Shown here in pieces: positions 7,838 to 16,209 of a stretch of 64,000 nt of DNA (its first letter is position 1; each line of letters opens with the position of its first letter). The DNA is taken from assembly GCA_017412715.1 (NCBI GenBank), contig JAFPWU010000024.1:40700-104699 (forward strand), read 5' to 3'. This DNA comes from Clostridia bacterium (GTDB lineage Bacteria; Bacillota; Clostridia; Christensenellales; Aristaeellaceae). The position numbers were made by a program, and so were the translations under genes. The notes under the pieces are model-generated. The model was not told the DNA's origin, did no database searches, and saw nothing but the letters and a program-made list of their open reading frames with translations.

Positions 7838-9439
7838 ATGAAGAAAATTGCCAGACTGCTCTGCCTGGTGCTCGCGCTGGTCATGGCTGCCTCTTTCGCG
7901 ATCGCGGAAGATCTTGGCACCATCTATCGTCAGCACTTCGGCAACGAAGAAGCTCAGGGGGCCATCACCACGGAAGATATTACCGTGGATGTGTGGCGCG
8001 GCTTCTCCTCTACTGTGATGGATACGCTGGCTGACTGTGAGACCTTCAAGAAGATGGAAGAAGTCACGGGCGTGAAGATCAACTGGCTCTATCCGCCGGT
8101 TGGTTCCGAAACCGATAACTTCAATCTTCGCGTAGCCTCTGACGATCTGCCCCACATGTTCTCCACTCCGCCGGCCTATGCGGGAGGCATCGAGACGGCC
8201 GTGGAAGACGATGTCTATCTGGATTATGCGCCTTATTTTGAAAAAGGCTATACTCCCAATCTGCAGTATCTGTTCGAGCACTATCCTGAGATCGCAAAGG
8301 ACGCGAAGCAGGATTCCGGCGCCATGATCTGCTGGTACATGCTGGACTATGTGCCCTCCAGCCCCTGGAGCGGCCTGTGGGTGCGGCAGGATCTGCTGGA
8401 GAAAGCCGGCCTGGAGCCTCCGAAGACCATTGAAGACTGGGACAACATGCTGCATGTGTTCAAAGAGCAGTTTGGCACCCTGCTGGGCTGCAACATCCCC
8501 CAGTGGTACGGCGTGGCGACCAACTATCAGTTTGCAGCTTCTTTTGACTCCGCCTACGGCTGGATTGCCAAGGACGGAACAACGGCGGCCTACGGCCCCA
8601 TCGAACCCGGATACAAGGATTTCCTTGCTCTGCTGCACAAGTGGTATGAGGAAGGCATTCTGGATCCCGACTTCGCGACGCTGACCGATGCGGACTATCA
8701 GTCCAAGATGGCGGACGGCACCTACGGCGCATTCGGTTCCGCCTACGGCGAAATCGGACAGGCCAAGGTGACCGGTACCAACAATAATCCCGAATATAAG
8801 CTGCTGGCGGTCGGTATGCCCACTTCCTATGAAGGACAGCAGACCCATCTGCGCCAGACCGACTTCATCGTTCGCACGGACTACGATGTGCTGACCACCC
8901 GCGCGGTGAAGGAAGGCATCGAGGAAACCGTGATCCGCTGGAAGGATTTCTGGTACAGCCAGTTTGGCGGAGATCTGTGCTCCTATGGTCCGGAAAATGT
9001 CAGCTACAAGTGGGTGGACGCCGGCGACGGCCGTGAAAAGCTGGAATGGATCTATGAAGACACCGGCATTATCTCCAAGGGAGATGACAAGGACTTCTGG
9101 ACCGTGTATCCGCTCTTCAAACTGCACAACTGGGGCTATCTGCGTGACTCCACGGCTTACGAGATGCAGCCCGAAGTATGGCAGTGCATCGAGGAGTGGG
9201 GCAAGGACGGACATGACTGGTTCATGCCTCTGATCACCCCCACGGCCGAAGAATCAGCTGAGCTGGCCCGCATCATGACGGATATCGATACCTATCGCAC
9301 GGAAATGACCTATAAGTTCATTACGGGTCAGGAATCCCTGGATAATTTCGATGCCTTCGTGGAGCAGATTAAGAGCCAGGGCATTGAGGATGCCGTTGAA
9401 CTTCAGCAGGCCGCCCTCGACCGTTATAACGCGCGTTAA
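7838..9439 (+). CDS. Extracellular solute-binding protein of a carbohydrate ABC importer (family 1, LipO/YtcQ-like)
   Basis: A 533-residue secreted binding protein. The signal peptide MKKIARLLCLVLALVMAASF ends in AIA before EDLG, fitting signal peptidase I; no lipobox Cys is present, so membrane attachment is not obvious, which is unusual for a Gram-positive binding protein. Length and the pairing with LplB/YtcP-type permeases place it in the large family-1 group that binds oligosaccharides. ATG 7838 has a GGGAGGG site 10 bases upstream; the longer in-frame start at 7790 would destroy the signal peptide. It is first in its operon, behind a strong promoter and ahead of an attenuator-like hairpin. 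The GH2 gene downstream suggests a beta-linked oligosaccharide as substrate (inference). Confidence 0.92.
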   Translation: MKKIARLLCLVLALVMAASFAIAEDLGTIYRQHFGNEEAQGAITTEDITVDVWRGFSSTVMDTLADCETFKKMEEVTGVKINWLYPPVGSETDNFNLRVASDDLPHMFSTPPAYAGGIETAVEDDVYLDYAPYFEKGYTPNLQYLFEHYPEIAKDAKQDSGAMICWYMLDYVPSSPWSGLWVRQDLLEKAGLEPPKTIEDWDNMLHVFKEQFGTLLGCNIPQWYGVATNYQFAASFDSAYGWIAKDGTTAAYGPIEPGYKDFLALLHKWYEEGILDPDFATLTDADYQSKMADGTYGAFGSAYGEIGQAKVTGTNNNPEYKLLAVGMPTSYEGQQTHLRQTDFIVRTDYDVLTTRAVKEGIEETVIRWKDFWYSQFGGDLCSYGPENVSYKWVDAGDGREKLEWIYEDTGIISKGDDKDFWTVYPLFKLHNWGYLRDSTAYEMQPEVWQCIEEWGKDGHDWFMPLITPTAEESAELARIMTDIDTYRTEMTYKFITGQESLDNFDAFVEQIKSQGIEDAVELQQAALDRYNAR

Positions 9440-9453
9440 TCATTCCGGTCTCA

Positions 9454-9487
9454 GCCGGGCGGGGGGTGTTCCTCGCCCGGCCCTTTT
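9454..9487 (+). terminator. Intrinsic terminator/attenuator after the binding-protein gene
   Basis: Perfect 8-base stem GCCGGGCG (9454-9461) with CGCCCGGC (9474-9481), then CCTTTT. It lies inside the operon, 50 bases before the next gene, so partial read-through would set a high ratio of binding protein to permease. Confidence 0.75.
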
Positions 9488-9536
9488 ATCGAATGCCGGA
9501 TGAAGAAGATTCTAACAATAGGGAGATGACACGGAA

Positions 9537-10994
9537 ATGACAACAGCTGTCAATACAGCGCCAATTCGGGCGGGAGCGGACTGGAAACGGTTCGCAATTG
9601 TCGGATTGTGTGTGCTCACGCTGCTGGTGATGCTGTTTACGACACAGCTCAACGCGGTGGACAGAAAGACGGAAGAAGGACTGAGACTGACGGGGCTGGA
9701 TTTCCTGCTGGGGAAAACCTCTGGAAAGTCCGCAGGCTCCTGCCATCCAATGGTGATTTCTGCGATCCTGTTCGCGGTTATGGGCATTGCGGCGGCCTGG
9801 TTTGCGCCGGATCGATTCGTCTATTCGATTGTCAGTGCACTTTTCCTGATGGTTTCCGTGTTTATGTTCCGCTTTGATATTACCTATCAGGCGAAAGGTG
9901 AATTTGGGCTGGATAAGGACAGCCTGGTGTTTACCTTCGGCTGGATGGCCGCCATGGGGCTATCTGTCCTTAATTTTGTGATGGTTATCTGGCGGAAGAC
10001 CGGCCGCACCATGGAGCTGCGCAGAGAAGAAATTGCCGCAATCTGGTCCAACGCAAATATTCGGTCCGGCTATAAGGTTCCGACTACCTGGATGATTATC
10101 AAAAAGGATTTCCGCCAGCACTGGCCGATTTATCTGCTGATCCTGCCAACGATCATTTTCTATATCGTCTGGTGCTACGGTCCCATGTACGGCATCCTGA
10201 TCGCCTTTAACAATTACAAGGCGAAGGGCGGTATCACGGGAAGCGAATGGGTCGGGCTTCAGTGGTTCCGAGATTTCTTCCGGTCCGCCTATGCCTACCG
10301 CACCATTCGCAACACGCTGCTGATCAGCTTCTACAATCTGCTGGTCGGATTCCCGGCGCCGATTATTCTGGCGCTGCTGCTCAATGAGATGCGGGCGCAG
10401 AAATACAAGCGCGTGGTGCAGACCGTGACCTACATGCCGTATTTTATTTCCCTGGTGGTCATGTGCGGTATTCTGACGGACTTCTGTTCCACGACCGGTC
10501 TTTTTGGTGAAATACAGAAACTGCTTGGCTCTGAAAGCCCGGTAAATCTGCTGGGTGATGCGAAGTACTTCAGGACGGTGTACGTTGGTTCGGAGGTCTG
10601 GCAGCGGCTGGGCTGGGATTCCATCATCTTCCTGTCCGCCCTGTCCGGGATCGATCAGGAGCAGTATGAAGCAGCCACGATTGACGGCGCGGGCAAGTTC
10701 AAGCAGGTGATTCACGTGACGCTGCCGGGCATCCTGCCTACGATCTCCATCCTGCTGATTCTGCGCATCGGATCTCTGATGGGCGTGGGATACGAGAAAA
10801 TCATCTTGCTGTACAACGGCCTGACCTACGAAACGGCGGACGTCGTTTCCACCTATGTTTACCGCAAGGGTATTGTGGATGCGAACTTCTCTTTCTCCAC
10901 CGCGGTCAATCTGTTCAATTCGGTTATTAATTTCCTGCTGGTGATCTTTGCCAATAAGATGAGCGCACTGCTCACCGAGAACAGTCTGTGGTAA
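9537..10994 (+). CDS. Carbohydrate ABC permease, LplB-like, with an extra N-terminal membrane domain
   Basis: A 485-residue permease. The C-terminal ~300 residues are a standard LplB-type subunit (YLLILPTIIFYIVWCYGPMY, then six membrane segments) with the ATPase-docking EAA loop YEAATIDGAGKFKQVIHVTL. Usual family members have about 300-320 residues. Here about 180 residues are added in front, holding some four more hydrophobic segments (near 19-38, 73-93, 97-112 and 128-150) and a basic, charged stretch (RREEIAAIW) before the canonical domain. ATG 9537 has an ATAGGGAG site 11 bases upstream. It pairs with the permease at 11009. No ATPase is encoded in the operon, so a shared MsmX-type ATPase elsewhere is expected. 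Confidence 0.92.
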   Translation: MTTAVNTAPIRAGADWKRFAIVGLCVLTLLVMLFTTQLNAVDRKTEEGLRLTGLDFLLGKTSGKSAGSCHPMVISAILFAVMGIAAAWFAPDRFVYSIVSALFLMVSVFMFRFDITYQAKGEFGLDKDSLVFTFGWMAAMGLSVLNFVMVIWRKTGRTMELRREEIAAIWSNANIRSGYKVPTTWMIIKKDFRQHWPIYLLILPTIIFYIVWCYGPMYGILIAFNNYKAKGGITGSEWVGLQWFRDFFRSAYAYRTIRNTLLISFYNLLVGFPAPIILALLLNEMRAQKYKRVVQTVTYMPYFISLVVMCGILTDFCSTTGLFGEIQKLLGSESPVNLLGDAKYFRTVYVGSEVWQRLGWDSIIFLSALSGIDQEQYEAATIDGAGKFKQVIHVTLPGILPTISILLILRIGSLMGVGYEKIILLYNGLTYETADVVSTYVYRKGIVDANFSFSTAVNLFNSVINFLLVIFANKMSALLTENSLW

Positions 10995-11008
10995 GGGGGG
11001 GAATGAGC

Positions 11009-11908
11009 ATGCAGAAAAGCCGCAAACTGATGACCCGGGGAGAAAGAATCTTCCAGGTGGTCAATAATGTGATCATGGCCCTCCTGTGCGTGATCTGTAT
11101 CTATCCGCTCTGGTACGTACTGGTCTGTTCCCTGAGCGATCCCGTGCTGCTTTACGCGCAGCGGGGCATCATGGTCTGGCCGCTGGGGCAGTGGTCCTTT
11201 CGGGGTTATACGCTGGTGATGGAAAACCCGAATATTCCCATCGGCTTCCGGAATACCCTGATCTATATGGGCCTCGGTACGCTGATTAACATGTTCCTGA
11301 CCACCACGGCCGCGTATGGCCTGAGCCGGAAGCATTGCTACTGGAACGGCGCCATCATGAAGTTCATTGCCTTTACCATGTATTTCCAGGGCGGTCTGAT
11401 TCCCTTCTACCTGATGGTAAAGGGCATGGGATTGCTGGACAGCTATGCGGGCATCATTCTGCCGGTGGCGGTGAATACCTGGAATCTGGTCGTGATGCGT
11501 ACTTCCTTTGCCGGCATTCCGGACAGCCTGGAGGAGTCTGCCCGGCTGGACGGGGCCAACGACTGGACCATCCTCTGGCGGATTTTCTTCCCGCTAGCTC
11601 AGGCAACCGTAGCAGTTATCGCGCTGTTTTACGCAGTGACCTGGTGGAACAACTGGTTCAATCCCTCCATCTTCCTCTCCAGCAAGGATAAATATCCCCT
11701 GCAGCTGGTACTGCGGGAAATCCTCCTGAAGAATGATACCTCCGCCATGACGCAGATCGGTTCGGTCGGTCAGAGTCAGCAGGAACAGTTCCGAATGCTG
11801 GTGAAGTACTGCACGATCATCGTGGCTACGGTGCCGATCCTGGTGGTGTATCCTTTCCTGCAGCGCTATTTTGTCAAGGGCGTGATGATCGGGTCCATCA
11901 AGGGATAA
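11009..11908 (+). CDS. Carbohydrate ABC permease, YtcP/MalG-like
   Basis: A 299-residue six-segment permease that starts with a basic cytoplasmic end and the segment VIMALLCVICIYPLWYVLVC, which fits the YtcP family. The EAA loop reads LEESARLDGANDWTILWRIF, and the protein ends FVKGVMIGSIKG, the usual C-terminal signature. Start choice: ATG 11009 lies 7 bases after the AAGGGGGGG site (10993-11001); ATG 11003 is too close to it, and GTG 10988 would overlap the previous gene and precede the site. It forms the heterodimer with the LplB-like subunit. Confidence 0.92.
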   Translation: MQKSRKLMTRGERIFQVVNNVIMALLCVICIYPLWYVLVCSLSDPVLLYAQRGIMVWPLGQWSFRGYTLVMENPNIPIGFRNTLIYMGLGTLINMFLTTTAAYGLSRKHCYWNGAIMKFIAFTMYFQGGLIPFYLMVKGMGLLDSYAGIILPVAVNTWNLVVMRTSFAGIPDSLEESARLDGANDWTILWRIFFPLAQATVAVIALFYAVTWWNNWFNPSIFLSSKDKYPLQLVLREILLKNDTSAMTQIGSVGQSQQEQFRMLVKYCTIIVATVPILVVYPFLQRYFVKGVMIGSIKG

Positions 11909-11921
11909 TCTGTTTCCTCTG

Positions 11922-11951
11922 AAAGGGCATGCTGCAAGGCATGCCTTTTTT
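11922..11951 (+). terminator. Intrinsic terminator after the sugar permeases
   Basis: AAGGGCATGC pairs with GCATGCCTT around the loop TGCAAG, followed by T5. Strong stem and tail; it separates the importer from the GH2 gene. Confidence 0.85.
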
Positions 11952-12097
11952 AGGGGGAGAACTGATACGAACTTACTTCTGAAAGCATGGAAATCCATCT
12001 CATCCGATTTCTGGCGGCCTGTGAGGACATAGCTGAAAGGGGTGGGCATGGATCAAAACGGAATCAGGATAAAAGAATAGTAAAGGGGACCGAGCAA

Positions 12098-14533
12098 ATG
12101 CGTAAACAGAGCCTGAACCTGAACTGGACGTTCCGGGAAAAGGATACGTTTTTTCTGGAGATGCCCAGGGAAACGAAGAAAATCAATCTGCCCCATGACT
12201 TCATTGTGAACCGCCCCCGTTCGGCTTCCGCCTATGGTGCGGCGCCGAACGGATACTTTGGGGATGGGGAGGGAATCTATGAAAAAACGCTGGAGATTCC
12301 GGAAGAATGGGCAGGAAAGCGCCTGGTGCTGGATATAGACGGCGCATATATGAATACCGAGGTGGAGCTGGACCGGCAGCTGGTGTCCCAGCACCCTTAC
12401 GGATATACGCCGTGGCTGGTGGACCTGACCGGAAGACTGAGCCCCGGAACCCATGTGCTGAAAATCAAAACCCAGAGCCGTCAGCCGTCCACCCGCTGGT
12501 ACAGCGGCGGCGGACTCTATCGGGGGGTCAGCCTGTGGGTAGGCGAGGAGACCGGCATTCTGCCATGGGATCTTTTCGTTTCCACACCGCAGGTCAGCGC
12601 AAAAAAGGCGCTGCTGAAAGCGGAGGTAACGCTGACTACAGCCTCTGCCGCACCGAAAAAAACCCTGATCACCGCCTGCGTGACGGATGCTGCGGGGAAC
12701 GGAATCGCCTCAGGAAGCCTGCATACTCAGGTGCTTCCGGGAAAGAAGGCCAAATCCGACCTGTGGATGACGGTCGAGGAGCCCGCGCTGTGGAGCCCGA
12801 AGACGCCGAACCTGTATACGCTGCGGGTCAAGGTTTCCGTGCCGGGGCAGGAGGATGAAACAGCAGAAGTTTGCTTCGGCATCCGGAAATACGAAGTGGA
12901 CGCTGAACAGGGGCTGCGCCTGAACGGAAAACCGCTCAAGCTGAAGGGCGGCTGCATTCACCATGACCACGGTTTCCTCGGCAGCGCTGCTTATCCCCGG
13001 GCGGAGGAACGAAAGATTCAGATTCTGAAGGCCGCCGGCTACAACGCGGTTCGCATCAGCCACTATCCTCCCAGCCTGGCGATGCTGGAAGTCTGTGACC
13101 GGGAAGGCATGATTCTGCTGGATGAAGCATTCGACTGCTGGCGGATGGGCAAGGTAGCGATGGACTATCATCTGTATTTTGAGGACTGGTGGGAAAGGGA
13201 CGTGACCTGCATGGTGCTCCGCGACCGGAATCATCCCTGCGTCTTCAGCTACTCCATCGGCAACGAAATCGGGGAGCGGGACGGCTCCGGAGACGGCTAT
13301 GCCTGGGCCCATCGAATCTCCGATAAAATCCGCTCCCTGGACAGCACACACTTTATCACCTCTGCGATCTGCGGGATTTTTGACGCGGAAGCCTTTGCCC
13401 AGGCCGTGAAGGAGGCTGGCGGCGACCCCACGAAGGTTAACTTTATGAATCTGGAACAGAAACAGAAAGAACGGGATGCATGGGGCGAAAAAACCGCCGA
13501 TTATGCTTCCGCCCTGGATATTGTGGGCTATAACTATCTGTTCCAGCGCTACGCGGAGGATCACAGGAAATTTCCGGGACGTGTCATCATGGGAACAGAA
13601 ACCCACCCTTTCAATACCTATGATTACTGGAAGGCAACCATGGAGAATCCGCATGTAATCGGGGACTTTATTTGGACCGCCTACGATAATCTGGGTGAAG
13701 CCGGGGTGGGCCGGGTAGTCTGGAACAGCAGCGGAGAGGCTCACGGCTTTATGGGCGGTTATCCCTGGCGCTCATGCTTCCAGGGGGATATGGATCTGTG
13801 CGGTTACCGCACCGGACAGAGTTACTACCGTGAAATCATGTGGGAAGCCTTTGAAGGCGGAAGCGATAAAATGGCGCTGTATACCACCCATCCCTGCCAT
13901 TACGGTGATGAATTCTGGGGAACCGGATGGCACTGGCGGGATGTGGAGGACAGCTGGAACTACGGCGAGGAATGGATTGGGAAACCGGTGCCCGTTTTTG
14001 CCTATGCGGATGCGGAAGAGGTGGAATTCATTCTGAACGGCCGTTCTGTGGGACGGGCCAGAGTAGAAAAGCTGGAAGCTGCGCTGGATATTCGTTACGA
14101 GCGGGGAAAGCTGGAAGCTGTTGCGTATCGGGACGGGAAACCGGTTGCACGGGCGGAACTGGCAACGACGGGGCCGGCCTGCAGGCTGACCGCGGCGGTG
14201 GACCGGCCTGAAATCCGGGCGGATCAGCAGGATCTGGCCTATGTGGCGCTGACGCTGACGGATGCCCAGGGCGCCAGGGTTCCTGACGAAACGAGGGAAA
14301 TACATATCGAAGTGGCCGGCGCCGGACATCTGGCGGGAATCGGAAACGGAAACCCCTGCACCGAGGAAAATTATGGCACCCCATTCTGCCTGGCTTACGA
14401 AGGCCGCGCGATGGCGGCGGTGATTGCAGATGAGGAAGGGGAGATTCATATCAAAGCCTGGGCGGATGGACTGGAGCCGGCGGAGACGGTGATTCGGGCC
14501 TGTGAAGCGGAAGAGGACTCTGCCCAGCGTTAA
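12098..14533 (+). CDS. Glycoside hydrolase family 2 (beta-galactosidase/beta-glycosidase-like)
   Basis: An 811-residue enzyme, without signal peptide, that should hydrolyse beta-linked glycosides in the cytoplasm. Domain order follows GH2: jelly-roll sugar-binding domain (about 20-190, with STRWYSGGGLYRGVSLWV), immunoglobulin-like domain (about 190-290), TIM barrel (about 290-580) and a C-terminal Ig-like region of the DUF4982 type (VEFILNGRSVGRARVEK near 650). Barrel motifs: GGCIHHDHGFLG, RISHYPPS, DEAFDCW, the acid/base E390 in GNEIGE and the nucleophile E501 in MGTETHP. ATG 12098 follows AAAGGGG by 9 bases; an upstream ATG at 11987 in frame adds 37 residues without family character. It sits behind a sugar importer, fitting intracellular cleavage of the imported oligosaccharide. 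Exact specificity cannot be read from sequence. Confidence 0.9.
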   Translation: MRKQSLNLNWTFREKDTFFLEMPRETKKINLPHDFIVNRPRSASAYGAAPNGYFGDGEGIYEKTLEIPEEWAGKRLVLDIDGAYMNTEVELDRQLVSQHPYGYTPWLVDLTGRLSPGTHVLKIKTQSRQPSTRWYSGGGLYRGVSLWVGEETGILPWDLFVSTPQVSAKKALLKAEVTLTTASAAPKKTLITACVTDAAGNGIASGSLHTQVLPGKKAKSDLWMTVEEPALWSPKTPNLYTLRVKVSVPGQEDETAEVCFGIRKYEVDAEQGLRLNGKPLKLKGGCIHHDHGFLGSAAYPRAEERKIQILKAAGYNAVRISHYPPSLAMLEVCDREGMILLDEAFDCWRMGKVAMDYHLYFEDWWERDVTCMVLRDRNHPCVFSYSIGNEIGERDGSGDGYAWAHRISDKIRSLDSTHFITSAICGIFDAEAFAQAVKEAGGDPTKVNFMNLEQKQKERDAWGEKTADYASALDIVGYNYLFQRYAEDHRKFPGRVIMGTETHPFNTYDYWKATMENPHVIGDFIWTAYDNLGEAGVGRVVWNSSGEAHGFMGGYPWRSCFQGDMDLCGYRTGQSYYREIMWEAFEGGSDKMALYTTHPCHYGDEFWGTGWHWRDVEDSWNYGEEWIGKPVPVFAYADAEEVEFILNGRSVGRARVEKLEAALDIRYERGKLEAVAYRDGKPVARAELATTGPACRLTAAVDRPEIRADQQDLAYVALTLTDAQGARVPDETREIHIEVAGAGHLAGIGNGNPCTEENYGTPFCLAYEGRAMAAVIADEEGEIHIKAWADGLEPAETVIRACEAEEDSAQR

Positions 14534-14647
14534 GGCGGATCAATTCATCGCCTCCTGATGCCGTACTCATCAAAAAAGCATATGGGCTGTACTGAAATCA
14601 GGATCAGCATATTTTGCCGCTGCCAGGGAGTTTTTTCAGGGTTTACA

Positions 14648-14676
14648 TTGCTTCCCGGAACACATTTTGATATAAT
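14648..14676 (+). promoter_or_regulatory. Sigma-A-type promoter for the flavin/heme electron-transfer locus
   Basis: TTGCTT at 14648-14653, 17-base spacer, perfect TATAAT at 14671-14676. It lies 80 bases before ATG 14756 and is the only clear promoter I see before the terminator at 20483, so it may drive the genes from the PAP2 protein through the flavo-NrfA. Confidence 0.65.
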
Positions 14677-14755
14677 AACTGCCGGAGTATTAGCATGAGC
14701 CGCTCTTGAAAGAGAGTCGCGCACAGACGGCTATGGACGAGGGGAAGAGAAAGCA

Positions 14756-15199
14756 ATGAAATCAGTGCTGGAGAACCGGACGCTGATCGCCTGCATGATG
14801 GCGTGGTTTTCCGCCCAGCTGGCGAAATATCTGATCGATGGAATCCGGCGCAGGGGCTGGAGCCCCCGGCAGCTGCTTTTCGGATCGGGCGGCATGCCTT
14901 CTTCGCATACGGCCTTTGTGGTGTGCCTGGGCACCATGGCGGGACTGATCGAGGGATTTGATTCCCTGAGCTTTGCCATGTGCTTTGTGTTTGCCTTCAT
15001 CGTCATGACGGACGCCATCGGGGTCCGGCGGGAGACGGGGAGACAGGGAAGCGCCATCAACATTCTGATGGACTGGTTTACCCTGGAGCACCAGTCCGAA
15101 GAGGAAAACAAGGATCTGAAGGAAAGGATGGGCCATTCCCCCCTGGAGGTGCTGGTCGGCGCCCTGTGGGGCGTAGGATGTGCCCTGATCATGAGATGA
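14756..15199 (+). CDS. Divergent PAP2 family membrane protein (YuiD-like)
   Basis: A 147-residue membrane protein with the family's hallmarks: the phosphatase-like motif GSGGMPSSHTAFVVCL near residues 43-58, and TDAIGVRRETGRQGSAIN near 88. It ends in a conserved hydrophobic helix (PLEVLVGALWGVGCALIM). Related proteins resemble acid phosphatase/vanadium haloperoxidase folds but lack part of the catalytic set, so enzymatic activity is doubtful. In many Firmicutes this family is found near isoprenoid genes. Its stop overlaps the next start (ATGA), so the two are translationally coupled. Its link to electron transfer, if any, is unknown. Confidence 0.9.
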   Translation: MKSVLENRTLIACMMAWFSAQLAKYLIDGIRRRGWSPRQLLFGSGGMPSSHTAFVVCLGTMAGLIEGFDSLSFAMCFVFAFIVMTDAIGVRRETGRQGSAINILMDWFTLEHQSEEENKDLKERMGHSPLEVLVGALWGVGCALIMR

Positions 15200-15606
15200 A
15201 GTCCGGAAGGAAGACGCCCGGGAAGGATGAATTCAGATTCCGGAAAGGAGACGGAGTCGCCGCGGGAGCGGTTGTGCTGGCGGCTGTGGCGCTGCTGGTC
15301 TGCCTCCTGACCGCGAACGGGGGCGGGAGCGCCGGCCGGGCGAAAATCTATCAGCAGGGAGAGCTGATCCGGGAGGTATCCCTCGCCGAAAATGCGGAAT
15401 TCCTCATCGAGGGGGAATACCGGAACACGGTCACTGTACGGGACGGGAAGATTGCCATCACCGGCAGCGACTGTCCGGGGGAGGACTGTGTTCATTCCGG
15501 ATGGATTTTCCGGCCGGGCCGGAGCATCGTCTGCCTGCCGAATCGGGTGGAAATCCGGCTGGAGGGAACGGCGGGCGCGGACGATGTGGACGCGGTGGTG
15601 AGGTGA
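15196..15606 (+). CDS. NusG domain II-containing membrane-anchored protein (EetA-like)
   Basis: A 136-residue protein with a basic N-terminus, one membrane segment (VAAGAVVLAAVALLVCLLTA, about 20-39) and an extracytoplasmic NusG domain II. Diagnostic residues are in TVRDGKIAITGSDCPGEDC and HSGWIFRPGRSIVCLPNRV, including three Cys. ATG 15196 overlaps the previous stop. NusG-II proteins of this size paired with a Gx-transporter protein and ApbE are the arrangement of EetA/EetB in flavin-based extracellular electron transfer loci such as that of Listeria (family knowledge). I infer the same role here: handing electrons from the membrane to extracytosolic flavoproteins. Direct redox chemistry is not proven by sequence. 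Confidence 0.85.
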   Translation: MKSGRKTPGKDEFRFRKGDGVAAGAVVLAAVALLVCLLTANGGGSAGRAKIYQQGELIREVSLAENAEFLIEGEYRNTVTVRDGKIAITGSDCPGEDCVHSGWIFRPGRSIVCLPNRVEIRLEGTAGADDVDAVVR

Positions 15607-15609
15607 AGC

Positions 15610-16101
15610 ATGAAGACGAAAGACCTGACCACCATGGCTCTTATGACGGCCCTGGCCCTGGCTTTGAGCTGGGTTGAAAGGCTGATTCCGCTGGAGCTGC
15701 TGATCCCTCTGCCCGGCGTAAAGCTGGGACTGGCCAATACGGTCACGCTGTTTGCCCTGTATCGGCTGAATCTGCCGGCGGCCGCTCTGATTCTGACGGC
15801 CAGATGCCTGCTGACGGCGCTGTTCAGCGGGAGCATGACGGGGCTGGCCTTCTCCCTGGCGGGGGGATTCCTGTCGATGGCCGTGATGGCGCTGGCCAGG
15901 AGAAGCCGCCACCTGAGCGTATACGGGGTCAGCGTGCTGGGCGCGGCAGGGCATAACTGCGGACAGATATTTATGGCCATGGGGCTGATGCATTCCACAG
16001 CCATCCTGGGATATCTGCCCTACCTGCTGATGATCGGAACCGTCTGCGGCCTGGCGACCGGAACGGTATGCGCGGGGGTGCTGCGGGCGGTCAGGGGCTG
16101 A
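15610..16101 (+). CDS. Gx transporter family / heptaprenyl diphosphate synthase component I-like membrane protein (EetB-like)
   Basis: A 163-residue integral membrane protein of about five segments, annotated in databases as Gx transporter or Hpre_diP_synt_I. Recognisable stretches are MKTKDLTTMALMTALALALS, PLPGVKLGLANTVTLFALY and GAAGHNCGQIFMAMGLM (with an unusual conserved-type His/Cys pair). ATG 15610 follows a GAGGTGA site that overlaps the end of the NusG-II gene. In flavin-based electron-transfer clusters this protein accompanies the NusG-II protein and ApbE and is thought to move electrons from the quinone pool outward; the name heptaprenyl diphosphate synthase is historical and probably misleading here. 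Confidence 0.85.
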   Translation: MKTKDLTTMALMTALALALSWVERLIPLELLIPLPGVKLGLANTVTLFALYRLNLPAAALILTARCLLTALFSGSMTGLAFSLAGGFLSMAVMALARRSRHLSVYGVSVLGAAGHNCGQIFMAMGLMHSTAILGYLPYLLMIGTVCGLATGTVCAGVLRAVRG

Positions 16102-16209
16102 AAATGCCCCGGATGAGGGAGATAAAACTGGCATCCGAAGGACGGAGACACAAGGAGAAAGGGGAGGACGGAGCCGGAAGACGGGCCGTTCTCCGGGGAG
16201 AAAACGACG

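Noticed and set aside
14642..14676. TTTACA upstream of TATAAT as the -35 box of the locus promoter.
   Set aside because: The spacer would be 23 bases; the TTGCTT at 14648 gives the normal 17.
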